A stretch of 64,000 nucleotides of DNA from Zoogloeaceae bacterium. Lineage in GTDB: Bacteria > Pseudomonadota > Gammaproteobacteria > Burkholderiales > Rhodocyclaceae. The translations under genes and the position numbers were made by a program. The notes beneath the pieces were generated by a model. The model saw nothing but the letters and a program-made list of their open reading frames with translations. It was not told where the DNA came from and searched no databases. The stretch's first letter is position 1. Each line of letters starts with the position of its first letter. The DNA lies in NCBI GenBank assembly GCA_024235655.1, contig JACKLY010000003.1:124001-188000 (forward strand), read 5' to 3'. Below are positions 32,986 through 41,976 of this stretch, in pieces.

Positions 32986-35181
32986 GTTCCGGCCGATCCG
33001 GCCAACACCATCGGCCAGCACGAAATCAATCCGGCCTGTTTCCAGGTCAGCCTTCACCAACTTCACGCGCAGACGATCACCCAGGCGATAGCGCTTGCCG
33101 CTACGCTCACCAAGCATCTGATGCTTGACGTTGTCGTAGTTGAAATAGTCCTCGCCCAGTTCGGAGACATGAACCAACCCTTCAACATAGACTGAATCCA
33201 GCGCCACAAAGACACCGAAGGGAACCACTGCGGCAATCGTGCCCTCGAACTCCTCGCCGATCCGCTCCTTCATGTAATAGCACTTGAGCCAGTTGTTCAC
33301 ATCGCGGGTCGCCTCATCGGCTCGCCGCTCGGTCATTGAGCAATGCAGCCCGACATCATCCCAGCTACCTGCCGGTTGATAGGGCTGCCCTGCAAGCGCC
33401 GCCTTGATGGCGCGATGTACCAGCAGATCGGGATAGCGCCGGATCGGCGACGTGAAATGAGTGTAATGCTCGTAGGCCAGACCGAAGTGGCCGACATTGT
33501 CCGGGCTGTACATTGCCTGGCGCAGAGAACGCAGCATCACCGTTTGCAGTAGCTGCATGTCGGGGCGCTGTTTGATTTTCTCCAGCAATGCGGCGTAATC
33601 CTTGGCATGCGGATCGTCGCCGCCGGTCAGGCCAAGACCGAATTCCTTGAGGAAACTGCGCAAGCCTTCCAGCTTCTCCGGTGTCGGCCCTTCATGCACA
33701 CGATAGAGACAAGGCTGTTCGCGCTCCTGCAGGAAAGCCGAGGCACAGACGTTGGCAGCCAGCATGCACTCCTCGATCAGCCGATGCGCGTCATTGCGGA
33801 CGACAGGAACAATGTTGTCGATCTTCCCCTGTTCATTGAACAGCATCATCGTTTCCACGGTCTCGAAGTCGATGGCGCCACGCTTGGTACGTGCCTTCGA
33901 GAAGGTCTGGTAAAGACTGTAGAGCGCCTCCAGATGCGGCAACAGCGACTGGTGCACTTCACCCTCCGGGGCGGTTTCCCCGGAAAGCCAGCTCCAGACC
34001 TGGTTGTAGGTGAGGCGTGCCTTGGAACGGAAAACAGCCGGGTAAAAAGTGTATTTCTTGATGGCACCCGTCGGGCCGACAATCATGTCGCAGACCATGG
34101 CCAGGCGATCCACTTCAGGATTCAGCGAGCACAAGCCGTTGGAGAGCTTCTCCGGCAACATCGGGATTACCCGACGCGGAAAATAAACCGAGTTGCCACG
34201 TGACATGGCATCCTTGTCCAGCGCCATGCCTGGCTGCACATAGTGGCTGACATCGGCAATGGCGACGATCAATCGCCAGCCCTTACCCTGCTTTTCAGCC
34301 CAGACAGCATCATCAAAATCCCTGGCCGTTTCACCGTCAATGGTCACCAGCGGCAGATCTCGCAGATCCGTGCGGCCGGCCCATTCGGATTTCTTGACCT
34401 TCTCCGGCAAGGCTTTGGTTTCCTCCGCCACAGCTTTCGGAAACTCGAAAGGCAGATCATGCTTGCGTAACGCAATCTCGATTTCCATGCCTGGATCGGC
34501 GTAGTTGCCGAGCACTTCGGTAATGCGCCCGATCGGCTGCGAATATTTTGTTGGCTGTTCGATGATTTCGACGACAACCACTTGCCCGGCTTTGGGCTTG
34601 ATCTTCGATTTCTTCTCCGGCGGCACTAGGATTTCCTGGTTGATGCGCCGATTTTCCGGCACCACAAAGGTAATCCCGTGCTCAACAAAGACACGCCCGA
34701 CGACGCGGCTATTGACGTGCTCCAGCACTTCGACCACCACGCCTTCGCGCCGGCCTTTTCGATCCAGCCCGGTGACCCGGACGAGCACCCGGTCACCATG
34801 CAGCACCCGGCTCATCTGTTTTGATTCGAGGTACACATCTTCGCCCTCTTCATCGGGCACCAAAAAACCATACCCATCCTTGTGCCCTTCAACCCGCCCG
34901 GCAATCAGGTGGGCGCGCTCAGGCACGATGTAGGAGCCCTTGCGGTTCTGCATCAGCTCACCTTCACGTTCCATGGCGGCAAGGCGGCGGCGGAACATGT
35001 CGATTTCGTGTTTCTTCACATCAAGCAGGGCGCAGAGCTGATCGAAGCTGACCGGCTTGCCCTCACCTTCGAGTATTAGCAGTACATACTCGCGGGAAGG
35101 CAGCGGGAATTCATATTTCCTGACTTCGCGCTCGAAATGTGGATCAGCGCGGCGAATTTTTGAGAGTTTCTTTATTGACAT
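32974..35181 (-). CDS. rnr: Ribonuclease R
   Basis: A 3'-5' exoribonuclease of the RNase II/VacB family, 735 residues from the ATG at 35181 (MSIKKLSKIRRADPHFEREV), which follows AAGGAAA. Domain order: N-terminal HTH (SREYVLLILEGEGKPVSFDQ), cold-shock domains (GHKDGYGFLVPDEEGEDVYL), the RNB catalytic core (VTIDGETARDFDDAVWAEKQ, the metal-binding Asp cluster), and a C-terminal S1 domain (FEGTIAAVVPFGVFVALDSV). The Lys-rich tail often seen in enterobacterial RNase R is absent. A longer frame to 35274 would run into the tRNA gene and is rejected. Confidence 0.96.
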   Translation of the reverse strand: MSIKKLSKIRRADPHFEREVRKYEFPLPSREYVLLILEGEGKPVSFDQLCALLDVKKHEIDMFRRRLAAMEREGELMQNRKGSYIVPERAHLIAGRVEGHKDGYGFLVPDEEGEDVYLESKQMSRVLHGDRVLVRVTGLDRKGRREGVVVEVLEHVNSRVVGRVFVEHGITFVVPENRRINQEILVPPEKKSKIKPKAGQVVVVEIIEQPTKYSQPIGRITEVLGNYADPGMEIEIALRKHDLPFEFPKAVAEETKALPEKVKKSEWAGRTDLRDLPLVTIDGETARDFDDAVWAEKQGKGWRLIVAIADVSHYVQPGMALDKDAMSRGNSVYFPRRVIPMLPEKLSNGLCSLNPEVDRLAMVCDMIVGPTGAIKKYTFYPAVFRSKARLTYNQVWSWLSGETAPEGEVHQSLLPHLEALYSLYQTFSKARTKRGAIDFETVETMMLFNEQGKIDNIVPVVRNDAHRLIEECMLAANVCASAFLQEREQPCLYRVHEGPTPEKLEGLRSFLKEFGLGLTGGDDPHAKDYAALLEKIKQRPDMQLLQTVMLRSLRQAMYSPDNVGHFGLAYEHYTHFTSPIRRYPDLLVHRAIKAALAGQPYQPAGSWDDVGLHCSMTERRADEATRDVNNWLKCYYMKERIGEEFEGTIAAVVPFGVFVALDSVYVEGLVHVSELGEDYFNYDNVKHQMLGERSGKRYRLGDRLRVKLVKADLETGRIDFVLADGVGRIGRNSSL

Positions 35182-35202
35182 TTTGTTCTTTTCCTTTAGA
35201 AT
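35175..35202 (+). promoter_or_regulatory. Consensus sigma70 promoter of tRNA-Leu, overlapping the rnr start codon
   Basis: A perfect TTGACA (35175-35180), 16-bp spacer, TAGAAT (35197-35202). The predicted start at about 35209 is 14 bases before the tRNA 5' end. The -35 hexamer overlaps the rnr start codon on the other strand (CAT at 35179-35181). Confidence 0.85.
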
Positions 35203-35222
35203 CTCGGCTTCTTCGGATGCCT

Positions 35223-35307
35223 GCCCAGATGGCGGAATTGGTAGACGCACATGGTTCAGGTCCATGCGCCGCAAGGTGTGGAGGTTCGAGTCCTCTTCTG
35301 GGCACCA
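35223..35307 (+). tRNA. tRNA-Leu (anticodon CAG)
   Basis: An 85-nucleotide class II tRNA with encoded CCA. The acceptor stem GCCCAGA pairs with TCTGGGC, the D loop contains GGTAGACGC, and the anticodon arm CATGG-TTCAGGT-CCATG gives anticodon CAG (reads CUG). A long variable arm follows, then the T loop TTCGAGT. A promoter and terminator flank it as a single-gene unit. Confidence 0.97.
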
Positions 35308-35320
35308 AGATCAAGATAGA

Positions 35321-35344
35321 AGCCGGCTAACGCCGGCTTTTTTC
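35321..35344 (+). terminator. Intrinsic terminator of tRNA-Leu
   Basis: Stem AGCCGGC (35321-35327) pairs with GCCGGCT (35332-35338) around loop TAAC, followed by a run of six T, 14 bases after the tRNA. Confidence 0.9.
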
Positions 35345-35424
35345 TTTGCATTTCCGTTTTATTCCGAAGCAACCAAATTAATACATTGTTGTAATAGTTT
35401 CTCATGGCTGGGTTACTCCACCAT

Positions 35425-35452
35425 GAAAAAACAAGGCCGGCTGCTGCCGGCC
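35425..35452 (-). terminator. Intrinsic terminator after purA
   Basis: On the minus strand GGCCGGC-AGCA-GCCGGCC (35435-35452) is followed by TTGTTTTTT. It lies 17 bases after the purA stop and ends the long leftward housekeeping block. Confidence 0.88.
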
Positions 35453-35468
35453 TTTGCATTTCTGCCGA

Positions 35469-36791
35469 TCAGGCAGCAAACGGATGGCGTTTGAGAATTG
35501 TCTCGTCCCGCTCTGGGCCGGTAGATACGATATCAATCGGAATCCCGACCAGTTCCTGCATGCGTTCCAGATAGGCCCGTGCATTGGCTGGCAGTGCATC
35601 CCACTGCTTCACGCCAAAGGTACTGTCCTTCCAGCCGGGCATTGTTTCGTAGATCGGCTCGCAACGTGAAACCTCGTCGGCACCGATCGGCAGCAGATCA
35701 ACCACCTTACCGTCCAGCTTATAGCCGGTACAGATATTCAGATCTTCCAACCCGTCAAGCACATCCAGTTTCGTGATGCACAGACCAGTCACACCGTTGA
35801 TGCGCGCCGAACGGCGCAGTGCAGCGGCATCGAACCAGCCACAACGACGCTTGCGACCGGTGACCGTTCCAAATTCCTTGCCGACAGTAAACATCTGGTG
35901 ACCTGGCGCACCTTCCGTCTCGATACACAACTCGGACGGGAAAGGGCCGCTACCAACACGCGTGCAGTAGGCCTTGGTAATGCCGAGTACGTAATGCAGC
36001 TTGTCCGGCCCGATACCGGTACCCGCCGAAGCCTGCCCGGCAACACAGTTCGATGAAGTCACGAAGGGATAGGTACCATGGTCGATATCGAGCAAGGTGC
36101 CCTGAGCGCCTTCAAACAACATGTTGTGACCAGCTTCATTGGCCGCGTAGATCGCCGCAGAGACGTCGGCTACCATTGGCTTGATGACTTCAGCATCAGC
36201 CATTGCCTGCTTGAATACTTCGTCGTAGCTGACCGGCTCGGCCTTCAGGAAATTGACCAGTACGAAGTTGTGATATTCCATCACTTCCTTCAACTTGGCG
36301 GCAAAGCGTTCCGGGTGGAACAGGTCATAGACACGCAAGCCGCGGCGAGCCACCTTGTCCTCGTAAGCCGGGCCAATTCCCTTGCCAGTCGTGCCGATCT
36401 TCTGATCACCCGCCTTGGCCCCTTCACGGGCACGATCAAGCGCTGAGTGATAGGACAGAATCAGCGGACATCCCGGGCTGATCTTGAGGCGGGAACGAAC
36501 ATCCAGCCCACCCTGCTCCAGCTCCTGTATTTCAGAGATGAGGTGGTGGACATCAAGTACGACACCGTTGCCGATATAACACTGAACGCCTTTGCGCACG
36601 ATCCCGGATGGTACCAGGTTCAATTTGTACACGCGCTCATCAGCTCCCTGCCCTACAACCAGCGTATGGCCCGCGTTGTGGCCGCCCTGAAAGCGCACAA
36701 CTCCTTGTGCGTTGTCTGTAAGCCAATCGACGATCTTGCCCTTGCCCTCATCGCCCCATTGGGTTCCGACTACCACGACATTCTTTGCCAT
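35469..36791 (-). CDS. purA: Adenylosuccinate synthetase
   Basis: GTP-dependent conversion of IMP and aspartate to adenylosuccinate, the first committed step to AMP. The protein begins MAKNVVVVGTQWGDEGKGKI, with the invariant GDEGKGK loop, and contains QGGHNAGHTLVV, TTGKGIGPAYEDKVARRG and GRKRRCGWFDAAALR. The 440 residues slightly exceed the common 430. The ATG at 36791 is preferred on family start; upstream readings to 36812 overlap hisZ. The hisZ-purA order is typical for betaproteobacteria. Confidence 0.97.
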   Translation of the reverse strand: MAKNVVVVGTQWGDEGKGKIVDWLTDNAQGVVRFQGGHNAGHTLVVGQGADERVYKLNLVPSGIVRKGVQCYIGNGVVLDVHHLISEIQELEQGGLDVRSRLKISPGCPLILSYHSALDRAREGAKAGDQKIGTTGKGIGPAYEDKVARRGLRVYDLFHPERFAAKLKEVMEYHNFVLVNFLKAEPVSYDEVFKQAMADAEVIKPMVADVSAAIYAANEAGHNMLFEGAQGTLLDIDHGTYPFVTSSNCVAGQASAGTGIGPDKLHYVLGITKAYCTRVGSGPFPSELCIETEGAPGHQMFTVGKEFGTVTGRKRRCGWFDAAALRRSARINGVTGLCITKLDVLDGLEDLNICTGYKLDGKVVDLLPIGADEVSRCEPIYETMPGWKDSTFGVKQWDALPANARAYLERMQELVGIPIDIVSTGPERDETILKRHPFAA

Positions 36792-36808
36792 ATCCCTGAT
36801 ATCCCCGA

Positions 36809-37963
36809 TCAATCCTTATTGATTGCTTCAATGTTCCACTTGCCAGCAAGATCAGCCAGACGGCGATCACAGCGAGGCCCTTCCGGTACAGGCTGCCCTG
36901 GCAGTTGCTCGACAACAACTTCGCCCAGTGCACGAAGTTCAGAAATTTTTGCTGCAAGAAGGCTGTTGCCCCCAGCGTAAGGCGCCAGAATCGCACCTTT
37001 CGCCTCTTCCGGGGTGGCCAGTTGTGCAATCAGGCGCAGATCCATAGAGAAACCCGTTGCTGCCCGATCCCGGCCAAAATCCTTGCCAACGCCATCGTAT
37101 CGACCACCGAGGGCAACAGCCGCAGCAGACCCCGGATGATAGGCCGCAAACACCACGCCATTGTGATAATGGTAGCCACGCAAATCCGACAAATCGAAGG
37201 AAAGCGGCAATTCCGGCATAGTTTCAGCAAGTTGCTGCAAGGCCTTCAATGCCTCAGCAATTGCCGGCAAGGCGGGCAACTCCGCCGCTGCTCTGAGCAA
37301 TACTTCGGCGCCACCATAAAGGGCTGGCAACCTGACAAAAGACGAGCGATACGGCTCCGGCAAACACGCACAGTAATCGTTCAGGCCCGGCACATCCTTG
37401 GTCTGCAACAAGGAAAGCACCGTTTCCAGGGCTGGCTGGTCAAGCCCCGCTGCTTCAGCGAGAGAACGAAAGATGCCAACGTGGCCCAGATCAATCCGCG
37501 ATGCTTCGGCGCCCACTGATTGCAGCGATGCAGCCATCAGCCGGATGATTTCCAGATCAGCCTCATTGCCCGTATGCCCATACAACTCGGCACCCAGCTG
37601 AATGGGCTCACGGCTGGCGCTGATGGTTGCCGGCATAGTGTGCAGGACGCTGTCGCAGTAACAGAGTCGTGTCAGCCCCTGGCGATTAAGCAGGTGCGCA
37701 TCGATGCGGGCCACCTGGGGTGTCATGTCGGCACGCACGCCTAGCGTCCGGCCGGAAACCTGGTCGACCAGCTTGAAGGTACGCAGGCGAAGATCGTGCC
37801 CGGACCCCGTCAGCAGGGAATCGAGATACTCGATCAGCGGCGGCATGACCAGTTCATAGCCATGCACACGGAAAAGATCGAGCAGCGCCCGGCGTTGCCT
37901 TTCGATACGTGCCGCTTCAAGCGGCAACGCATCAGCCAGATATTCGGGAAGCAACCAGTTCAT
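36809..37963 (-). CDS. hisZ: ATP phosphoribosyltransferase regulatory subunit HisZ
   Basis: A catalytically inactive histidyl-tRNA synthetase-like protein that partners the short-form HisG in histidine synthesis. The 384 residues begin NWLLPEYLADALPLEAARIE and keep class II synthetase-like motifs (GYELVMPPLIEYLDSLLTGS, TLGVRADMTPQVARIDAHLL), but lack the anticodon-binding domain of HisS (also in this window at 45 kb). The end abuts purA by 17 bases, and the start overlaps the DUF2065 stop by 4 bp. Confidence 0.94.
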   Translation of the reverse strand: MNWLLPEYLADALPLEAARIERQRRALLDLFRVHGYELVMPPLIEYLDSLLTGSGHDLRLRTFKLVDQVSGRTLGVRADMTPQVARIDAHLLNRQGLTRLCYCDSVLHTMPATISASREPIQLGAELYGHTGNEADLEIIRLMAASLQSVGAEASRIDLGHVGIFRSLAEAAGLDQPALETVLSLLQTKDVPGLNDYCACLPEPYRSSFVRLPALYGGAEVLLRAAAELPALPAIAEALKALQQLAETMPELPLSFDLSDLRGYHYHNGVVFAAYHPGSAAAVALGGRYDGVGKDFGRDRAATGFSMDLRLIAQLATPEEAKGAILAPYAGGNSLLAAKISELRALGEVVVEQLPGQPVPEGPRCDRRLADLAGKWNIEAINKD

Positions 37964-38145
37964 CTGAAAATCATGATCAAAATTAGGCCTACCAGCATTG
38001 AGGTCAGGCCAAAGAAGCGAATCTGGCCATCTGTCATCGCGATCAGGCGACGAAAGGTTTCACGCCAGGCTTTTGGGGCAATGAAGGGCACCAGGCCTTC
38101 CAGCACCAGCATCAGTGCAAAGGCCATGAGCAGGGTTTCTGTCAT
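37960..38145 (-). CDS. DUF2065 small membrane protein
   Basis: A 61-residue protein with two membrane segments: TLLMAFALMLVLEGLVPFIA and IRFFGLTSMLVGLILIMIF. The conserved W-R loop is APKAWRETFRRLIAMTDGQI. DUF2065 genes regularly follow hflC in betaproteobacteria; the function is unknown but the linkage suggests a role with the HflKC complex. It overlaps hflC and hisZ by 4 bp each. Confidence 0.92.
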   Translation of the reverse strand: MTETLLMAFALMLVLEGLVPFIAPKAWRETFRRLIAMTDGQIRFFGLTSMLVGLILIMIFR

Positions 38146-39032
38146 TTTCCGGTCTTGTCGCCACCGCGGCCCTGGCTCTTCAGATACTTGAAGAAATCGG
38201 AATTGGGTTCGACGACGATAATGTCATTCTTCGAACGGAAACTGGAACGATACGCCTCAAGGCTGCGATAGAACGCATAGAACTCGGGATTCACACCAAA
38301 AGCCTGGGCATAGATTGATGCCGCCTTGGCATCGCCTTCACCCTTGATCTTTTGTGCATCACGATAGGCCTCGGCAACAATGACTTCTCGCTGCTTGTCG
38401 GCATCGGCACGAATCTTTTCCGCTTCGGCAAAACCTTGCGAACGAAGCTCGTTGGCAACGCGCTTACGTTCGGCTTCCATACGGCGATAGACGGACTCAC
38501 TGACTTCGCTGGGCAGATCCACACGCTTGATCCGCACGTCGACAATCTGCACCCCGATCTTGCGCGAATCGAGATCGGCCTTGGCGCGCATTTCGTCCAT
38601 GATCTTGTCACGCTCACCGGACACGACGTCATGTACGGTACGTTTGCCGAATTCCTCACGCAAGCTGGCGTTCACCGTCTGCGAAAGACGCGTACGGGCG
38701 CGGGCCTCATCGCCCTGAACCGAGATGTAGTAGAGCTTCGGATCAACGATCCGCCACTTGACAAAAGAATCGACCAGAACGTTCTTCTTCTCGGAAGTAA
38801 TGAAGCGCTCGGGCTCGTTGCTGTCCATGGTCAGGATACGACGATCGAAATAACGCACGTTCTGAATCATCGGCCATTTGAAGTTGAGGCCCGGCTCGGA
38901 AATGACTTCCTTCACCTCGCCCAACTGGAAAACAATGGCAAATTGCCGCTGATCAACCGTAAAGATCGACAAGCTCAGAATCACCAGCAACGCGCCGAAT
39001 GTTGCGGCGACAAACGAAAGGTTGTTTTTCAT
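38142..39032 (-). CDS. hflC: HflC, SPFH-domain modulator of FtsH
   Basis: The inner-membrane partner of HflK; together they cage the FtsH protease. 296 residues: one N-terminal membrane segment (FVAATFGALLVILSLSIFTV), then an SPFH/band-7 domain (DQRQFAIVFQLGEVKEVISE, GLNFKWPMIQNVRYFD) and a C-terminal coiled coil (GFAEAEKIRADADKQREVIV). The start overlaps the hflK stop as TAATG. Confidence 0.96.
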   Translation of the reverse strand: MKNNLSFVAATFGALLVILSLSIFTVDQRQFAIVFQLGEVKEVISEPGLNFKWPMIQNVRYFDRRILTMDSNEPERFITSEKKNVLVDSFVKWRIVDPKLYYISVQGDEARARTRLSQTVNASLREEFGKRTVHDVVSGERDKIMDEMRAKADLDSRKIGVQIVDVRIKRVDLPSEVSESVYRRMEAERKRVANELRSQGFAEAEKIRADADKQREVIVAEAYRDAQKIKGEGDAKAASIYAQAFGVNPEFYAFYRSLEAYRSSFRSKNDIIVVEPNSDFFKYLKSQGRGGDKTGK

Positions 39033-40330
39033 TAACGGTACTCCCGATCACGCGAACCAAGTGTGTCGCGATCACGCGGATTTGATGAATACGAGCCACG
39101 TCCGACCTGTGGAACACTTTCCACCTGTGGCGGAACGTCATGGGAAACAGCTGGCCCCGGGCTACGTGGTGCAATGGCAGAGTCGGTATTTGTGGCAACC
39201 GCCGGCAGAGCACCAGCAGCACCCATCAATTTATCCAGCGGCAGGTAAAGCAGATTGCCCTGCCCCTTGGCATCAACCATGACCTTGCTGGTATTCGAAT
39301 AGATGGTCTGCATCGTATCCAGATACATGCGCTGACGTGTCACTTCAGGCGCTTTGGCATACTCGCCCTGAATCTGGCGGAAACGGGAAGCATCACCCTC
39401 TGCGGTAGAGATCATGCGCGCCTTGTAGCCTTCAGCCTCCTGCCCCAGACGAGCCGACGTACCCTGCGCCTTCGGAATCACGTCATTGGCATAGGCCTGG
39501 CCTTCATTCTTCTGCCGCTCCCTATCCTGACCTGCCTTGACCGCATCATCAAACGCAGCCTGCACCTGCTCAGGCGGCTGGGCGTTCTGCATGGTGACCT
39601 TGGAAATCAGAATGCCGGTTTTGTAACGGTCAAGGATTTCCTGCATCAGGCTGGAAGCAGTTGCAGCGACCTGTTCACGACCCTCGTAAAGAACGAAATC
39701 CATACGGCTCTTGCCGACGATTTCGCGGATCGCTGTTTCAGCAACCTGCAGCACGGCATCATCGGGATGACGGTTCTGGAAAACGTATTCGACCGGATCC
39801 TTGAGCACGTATTGCACGGCAAACTGGATATTGATGATGTTTTCATCATCCGTCAGCATCAGCGCTTCCTTGAGCACCTTGTTCCGCTCGCTGCCCCGGT
39901 ACCCGACCTCGACAGTACGAACGCCAGTCAGGTTTACCAGTTCGTGCGACTGAATCGGGTACGGCAAACGCCAATTCAGACCAGGCTCGGTCGTCTGCTT
40001 GAACTTACCGAACTGCAACACAACGCCACGTTGTGCGGCATCAACGATGTAAATACCGCTGGCCAGCCAGACGATCAACAACAAGACCACCAGCAAGCCG
40101 ATACCACCACCGAGAAATTTGGGGTTGAACTCAACAGGGGGGCGGCCACCACCATCGTTGCCGCCATTGTTCCCGCCACCCTTCTTGTTGAGCATGCCGG
40201 AAAGCTTGCGATTGAAATCACGCCAGAGCTCTTCGAGGTCGGGCGGCCCCTGGTTTGGTCGCTTGCCGCCACCGTTCTTGCCATTATCGCCGCTGCCGCG
40301 ATTGCCCCACTGAGGGTCATTCAATGACAT
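39032..40330 (-). CDS. hflK: HflK, SPFH-domain modulator of FtsH
   Basis: A 432-residue partner of HflC. The Gly/Asn-rich N-terminus (MSLNDPQWGNRGSGDNGKNG) precedes a membrane segment (GGGIGLLVVLLLIVWLASGI). The SPFH domain (VLQFGKFKQTTEPGLNWRLP) and a long helical region with MQNAQPPEQVQAAFDDAVKA follow. A Ser/Pro-rich tail closes it. The ATG at 40330 is family-supported though its ribosome-binding site is weak; hflX ends 20 bases upstream. Confidence 0.95.
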   Translation of the reverse strand: MSLNDPQWGNRGSGDNGKNGGGKRPNQGPPDLEELWRDFNRKLSGMLNKKGGGNNGGNDGGGRPPVEFNPKFLGGGIGLLVVLLLIVWLASGIYIVDAAQRGVVLQFGKFKQTTEPGLNWRLPYPIQSHELVNLTGVRTVEVGYRGSERNKVLKEALMLTDDENIINIQFAVQYVLKDPVEYVFQNRHPDDAVLQVAETAIREIVGKSRMDFVLYEGREQVAATASSLMQEILDRYKTGILISKVTMQNAQPPEQVQAAFDDAVKAGQDRERQKNEGQAYANDVIPKAQGTSARLGQEAEGYKARMISTAEGDASRFRQIQGEYAKAPEVTRQRMYLDTMQTIYSNTSKVMVDAKGQGNLLYLPLDKLMGAAGALPAVATNTDSAIAPRSPGPAVSHDVPPQVESVPQVGRGSYSSNPRDRDTLGSRDREYR

Positions 40331-40350
40331 GAGTAGTCCAAAAGTTGAAA

Positions 40351-41532
40351 TCATTGGGGGGTGCCTGTGTCGTTCAAGGATTCACGAATTATCGGGGATT
40401 GCTCTACGGATGGCCGCGCACGCTGGGCTTCGAGCCTTTGCGCTTTTTCCACGGCTTGCTCAGCAAGGGCCTGGCGCAAAAGAGGCAAGCCTTCACCGCT
40501 TGCAGCACTGACACGAACGCGGCAAATTCTACCATATTCGTCACGCTCAGCCGCCGCGGGCAAGCCCGTCAGATCCTGTTTATTCAGAACCGTAATCTGC
40601 GGTACATCCAGCGCGCCAATTTCTGCCAGCACCTTGCTTACCTCGGACATCTGATCATCACGTGCCGGATTGGCTGCATCAACGACATGCAGCAGCAAAT
40701 CCGCTTCTGCAGTTGCCTCCAAGGTGGCATGAAAGGCGGCGACGAGTTCATGGGGCAAGTCACGAATGAAACCGACGGTATCCGATATGACGATATGGCC
40801 TGCATTTTCCAGCCAGAGTTTGCGCGAAGTCGTATCCAATGTTGCAAAGAGCTTGTCGGCGGCATAGACACCGGCATGCGTCAGCGCATTGAAAAGGGTT
40901 GATTTACCTGCATTAGTGTAGCCAACGAGCGAAACGTTCAATACATCACCCCGACTGCGCGCCTTGCGTTGCACGCCTCGCTGCCGCTCCAGCTTGACCA
41001 GCCGATCCTTCAGCAATTTGACGCGATTGCCGAGCAGGCGACGATCGGTTTCCAGCTGTTTTTCGCCAGGGCCGCGCAAACCGATACCCCCCTTCTGCCG
41101 TTCAAGGTGAGTCCAGCCGCGCACCAGCCTGGTGGCAAGATGTTCCAGTTGTGCCAGCTCAACCTGCAACTTTCCCTCGGCACTTTGTGCACGCAGGGCA
41201 AAAATATCGAGGATCAGGCTGGTTCGATCGACTACGCGGCACTTCAGCTCACGCTCAAGATTTCGCTCCTGGGCAGGTGAAAGTCCGTGGTTGAAAATGA
41301 CAAGGCCGGCATCGGACGCAGCCAGTGTTGCTGCAATTTCCTGAACTTTGCCTTTTCCGGCAAAAGTGGCTGGATCAGGGCTGTTGCGCCGCCCGAAAAC
41401 GACGCTACAAACCTCGGCACCAGCAGATTCGGCAAGCAGCCGGACTTCTTCGACCTGTTCGTCGATATCGTCACGGCCGAAATCGAGCTGAACGATGACC
41501 GCACGCTCACCTGCGCTCGGACGTTCAAGCAT
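40351..41532 (-). CDS. hflX: Ribosome-associated GTPase HflX
   Basis: HflX splits stalled ribosomes after stress. The 393 residues have the N-terminal HflX domain (FGRRNSPDPATFAGKGKVQE), a coiled helix with the family hallmark GGIGLRGPGEKQLETDRRLL, and a GTPase domain with VSLVGYTNAGKSTLFNALTH (G1), DTVGFIRDLPHELV (G3) and VLNKQDL (G4). It lies between hfq and hflK, as in many proteobacteria. Confidence 0.96.
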   Translation of the reverse strand: MLERPSAGERAVIVQLDFGRDDIDEQVEEVRLLAESAGAEVCSVVFGRRNSPDPATFAGKGKVQEIAATLAASDAGLVIFNHGLSPAQERNLERELKCRVVDRTSLILDIFALRAQSAEGKLQVELAQLEHLATRLVRGWTHLERQKGGIGLRGPGEKQLETDRRLLGNRVKLLKDRLVKLERQRGVQRKARSRGDVLNVSLVGYTNAGKSTLFNALTHAGVYAADKLFATLDTTSRKLWLENAGHIVISDTVGFIRDLPHELVAAFHATLEATAEADLLLHVVDAANPARDDQMSEVSKVLAEIGALDVPQITVLNKQDLTGLPAAAERDEYGRICRVRVSAASGEGLPLLRQALAEQAVEKAQRLEAQRARPSVEQSPIIRESLNDTGTPQ

Positions 41533-41646
41533 GGATGGGGATTTTCAGAATGCAAACGGCCCGTCGTTGATACGACAGGCCGCTGACGGCAATTGAATCA
41601 ACCAGCACTTGCGCAGCACTTTGCTGCGCAAGGACAACGTGGCCTA

Positions 41647-41883
41647 TCACTCGTTACCGGTTTCCTGCGAAATGATTACCGGACGGGCAGGAACCACGGT
41701 CGAGATTGCGTGCTTGTAAACCATCTGGGTCACGGTATTCTTGAGCAGCACGACATACTGGTCGAAAGACTCCACCTGCCCTTGCAGCTTGATCCCGTTC
41801 ACCAGATAGATCGAAACGGGAACGTGCTCACGGCGAAGGGTATTGAGGAACGGGTCTTGTAAAAGTTGCCCTTTGTTGCTCAT
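41647..41883 (-). CDS. hfq: RNA chaperone Hfq
   Basis: An Sm-like hexameric RNA-binding protein of 78 residues that pairs small RNAs with mRNAs. The Sm1 motif region LLQDPFLNTLRREHVPVSIY then LVNGIKLQGQVESFDQYVVL is nearly canonical, and Sm2 is MVYKHAISTVVPARPV. The C-terminal tail is short, as is usual in betaproteobacteria. GGAG lies eight bases before the ATG. Probably transcribed both from its own promoter and by read-through from der. Confidence 0.97.
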   Translation of the reverse strand: MSNKGQLLQDPFLNTLRREHVPVSIYLVNGIKLQGQVESFDQYVVLLKNTVTQMVYKHAISTVVPARPVIISQETGNE

Positions 41884-41922
41884 GGTTGTAACTCCATGTT
41901 GGTATGGTTATGGAAGTCGGAG

Positions 41923-41950
41923 ATTATCGGAAAAACCGATGAAAAGCCAA
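41923..41950 (-). promoter_or_regulatory. Candidate hfq promoter
   Basis: Minus-strand TTGGCT (41945-41950), 16-bp spacer, GATAAT (41923-41928) in the 93-base gap between der and hfq, giving a leader of roughly 33 bases. ATCGG-TTTTT-CCGAT lies within the spacer region and could form a weak hairpin. Confidence 0.5.
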
Positions 41951-41976
41951 CAGTTTGGTGAAATCGCCTATCCGCA

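Noticed and set aside
36791..36812. Longer purA start at TTG 36812
   Set aside because: It would overlap the end of hisZ and add seven residues not typical of PurA; the ATG at 36791 matches the family start.
39140..40327. A 395-codon plus-strand open frame
   Set aside because: Antisense of hflK; same reasoning, no recognisable domains.
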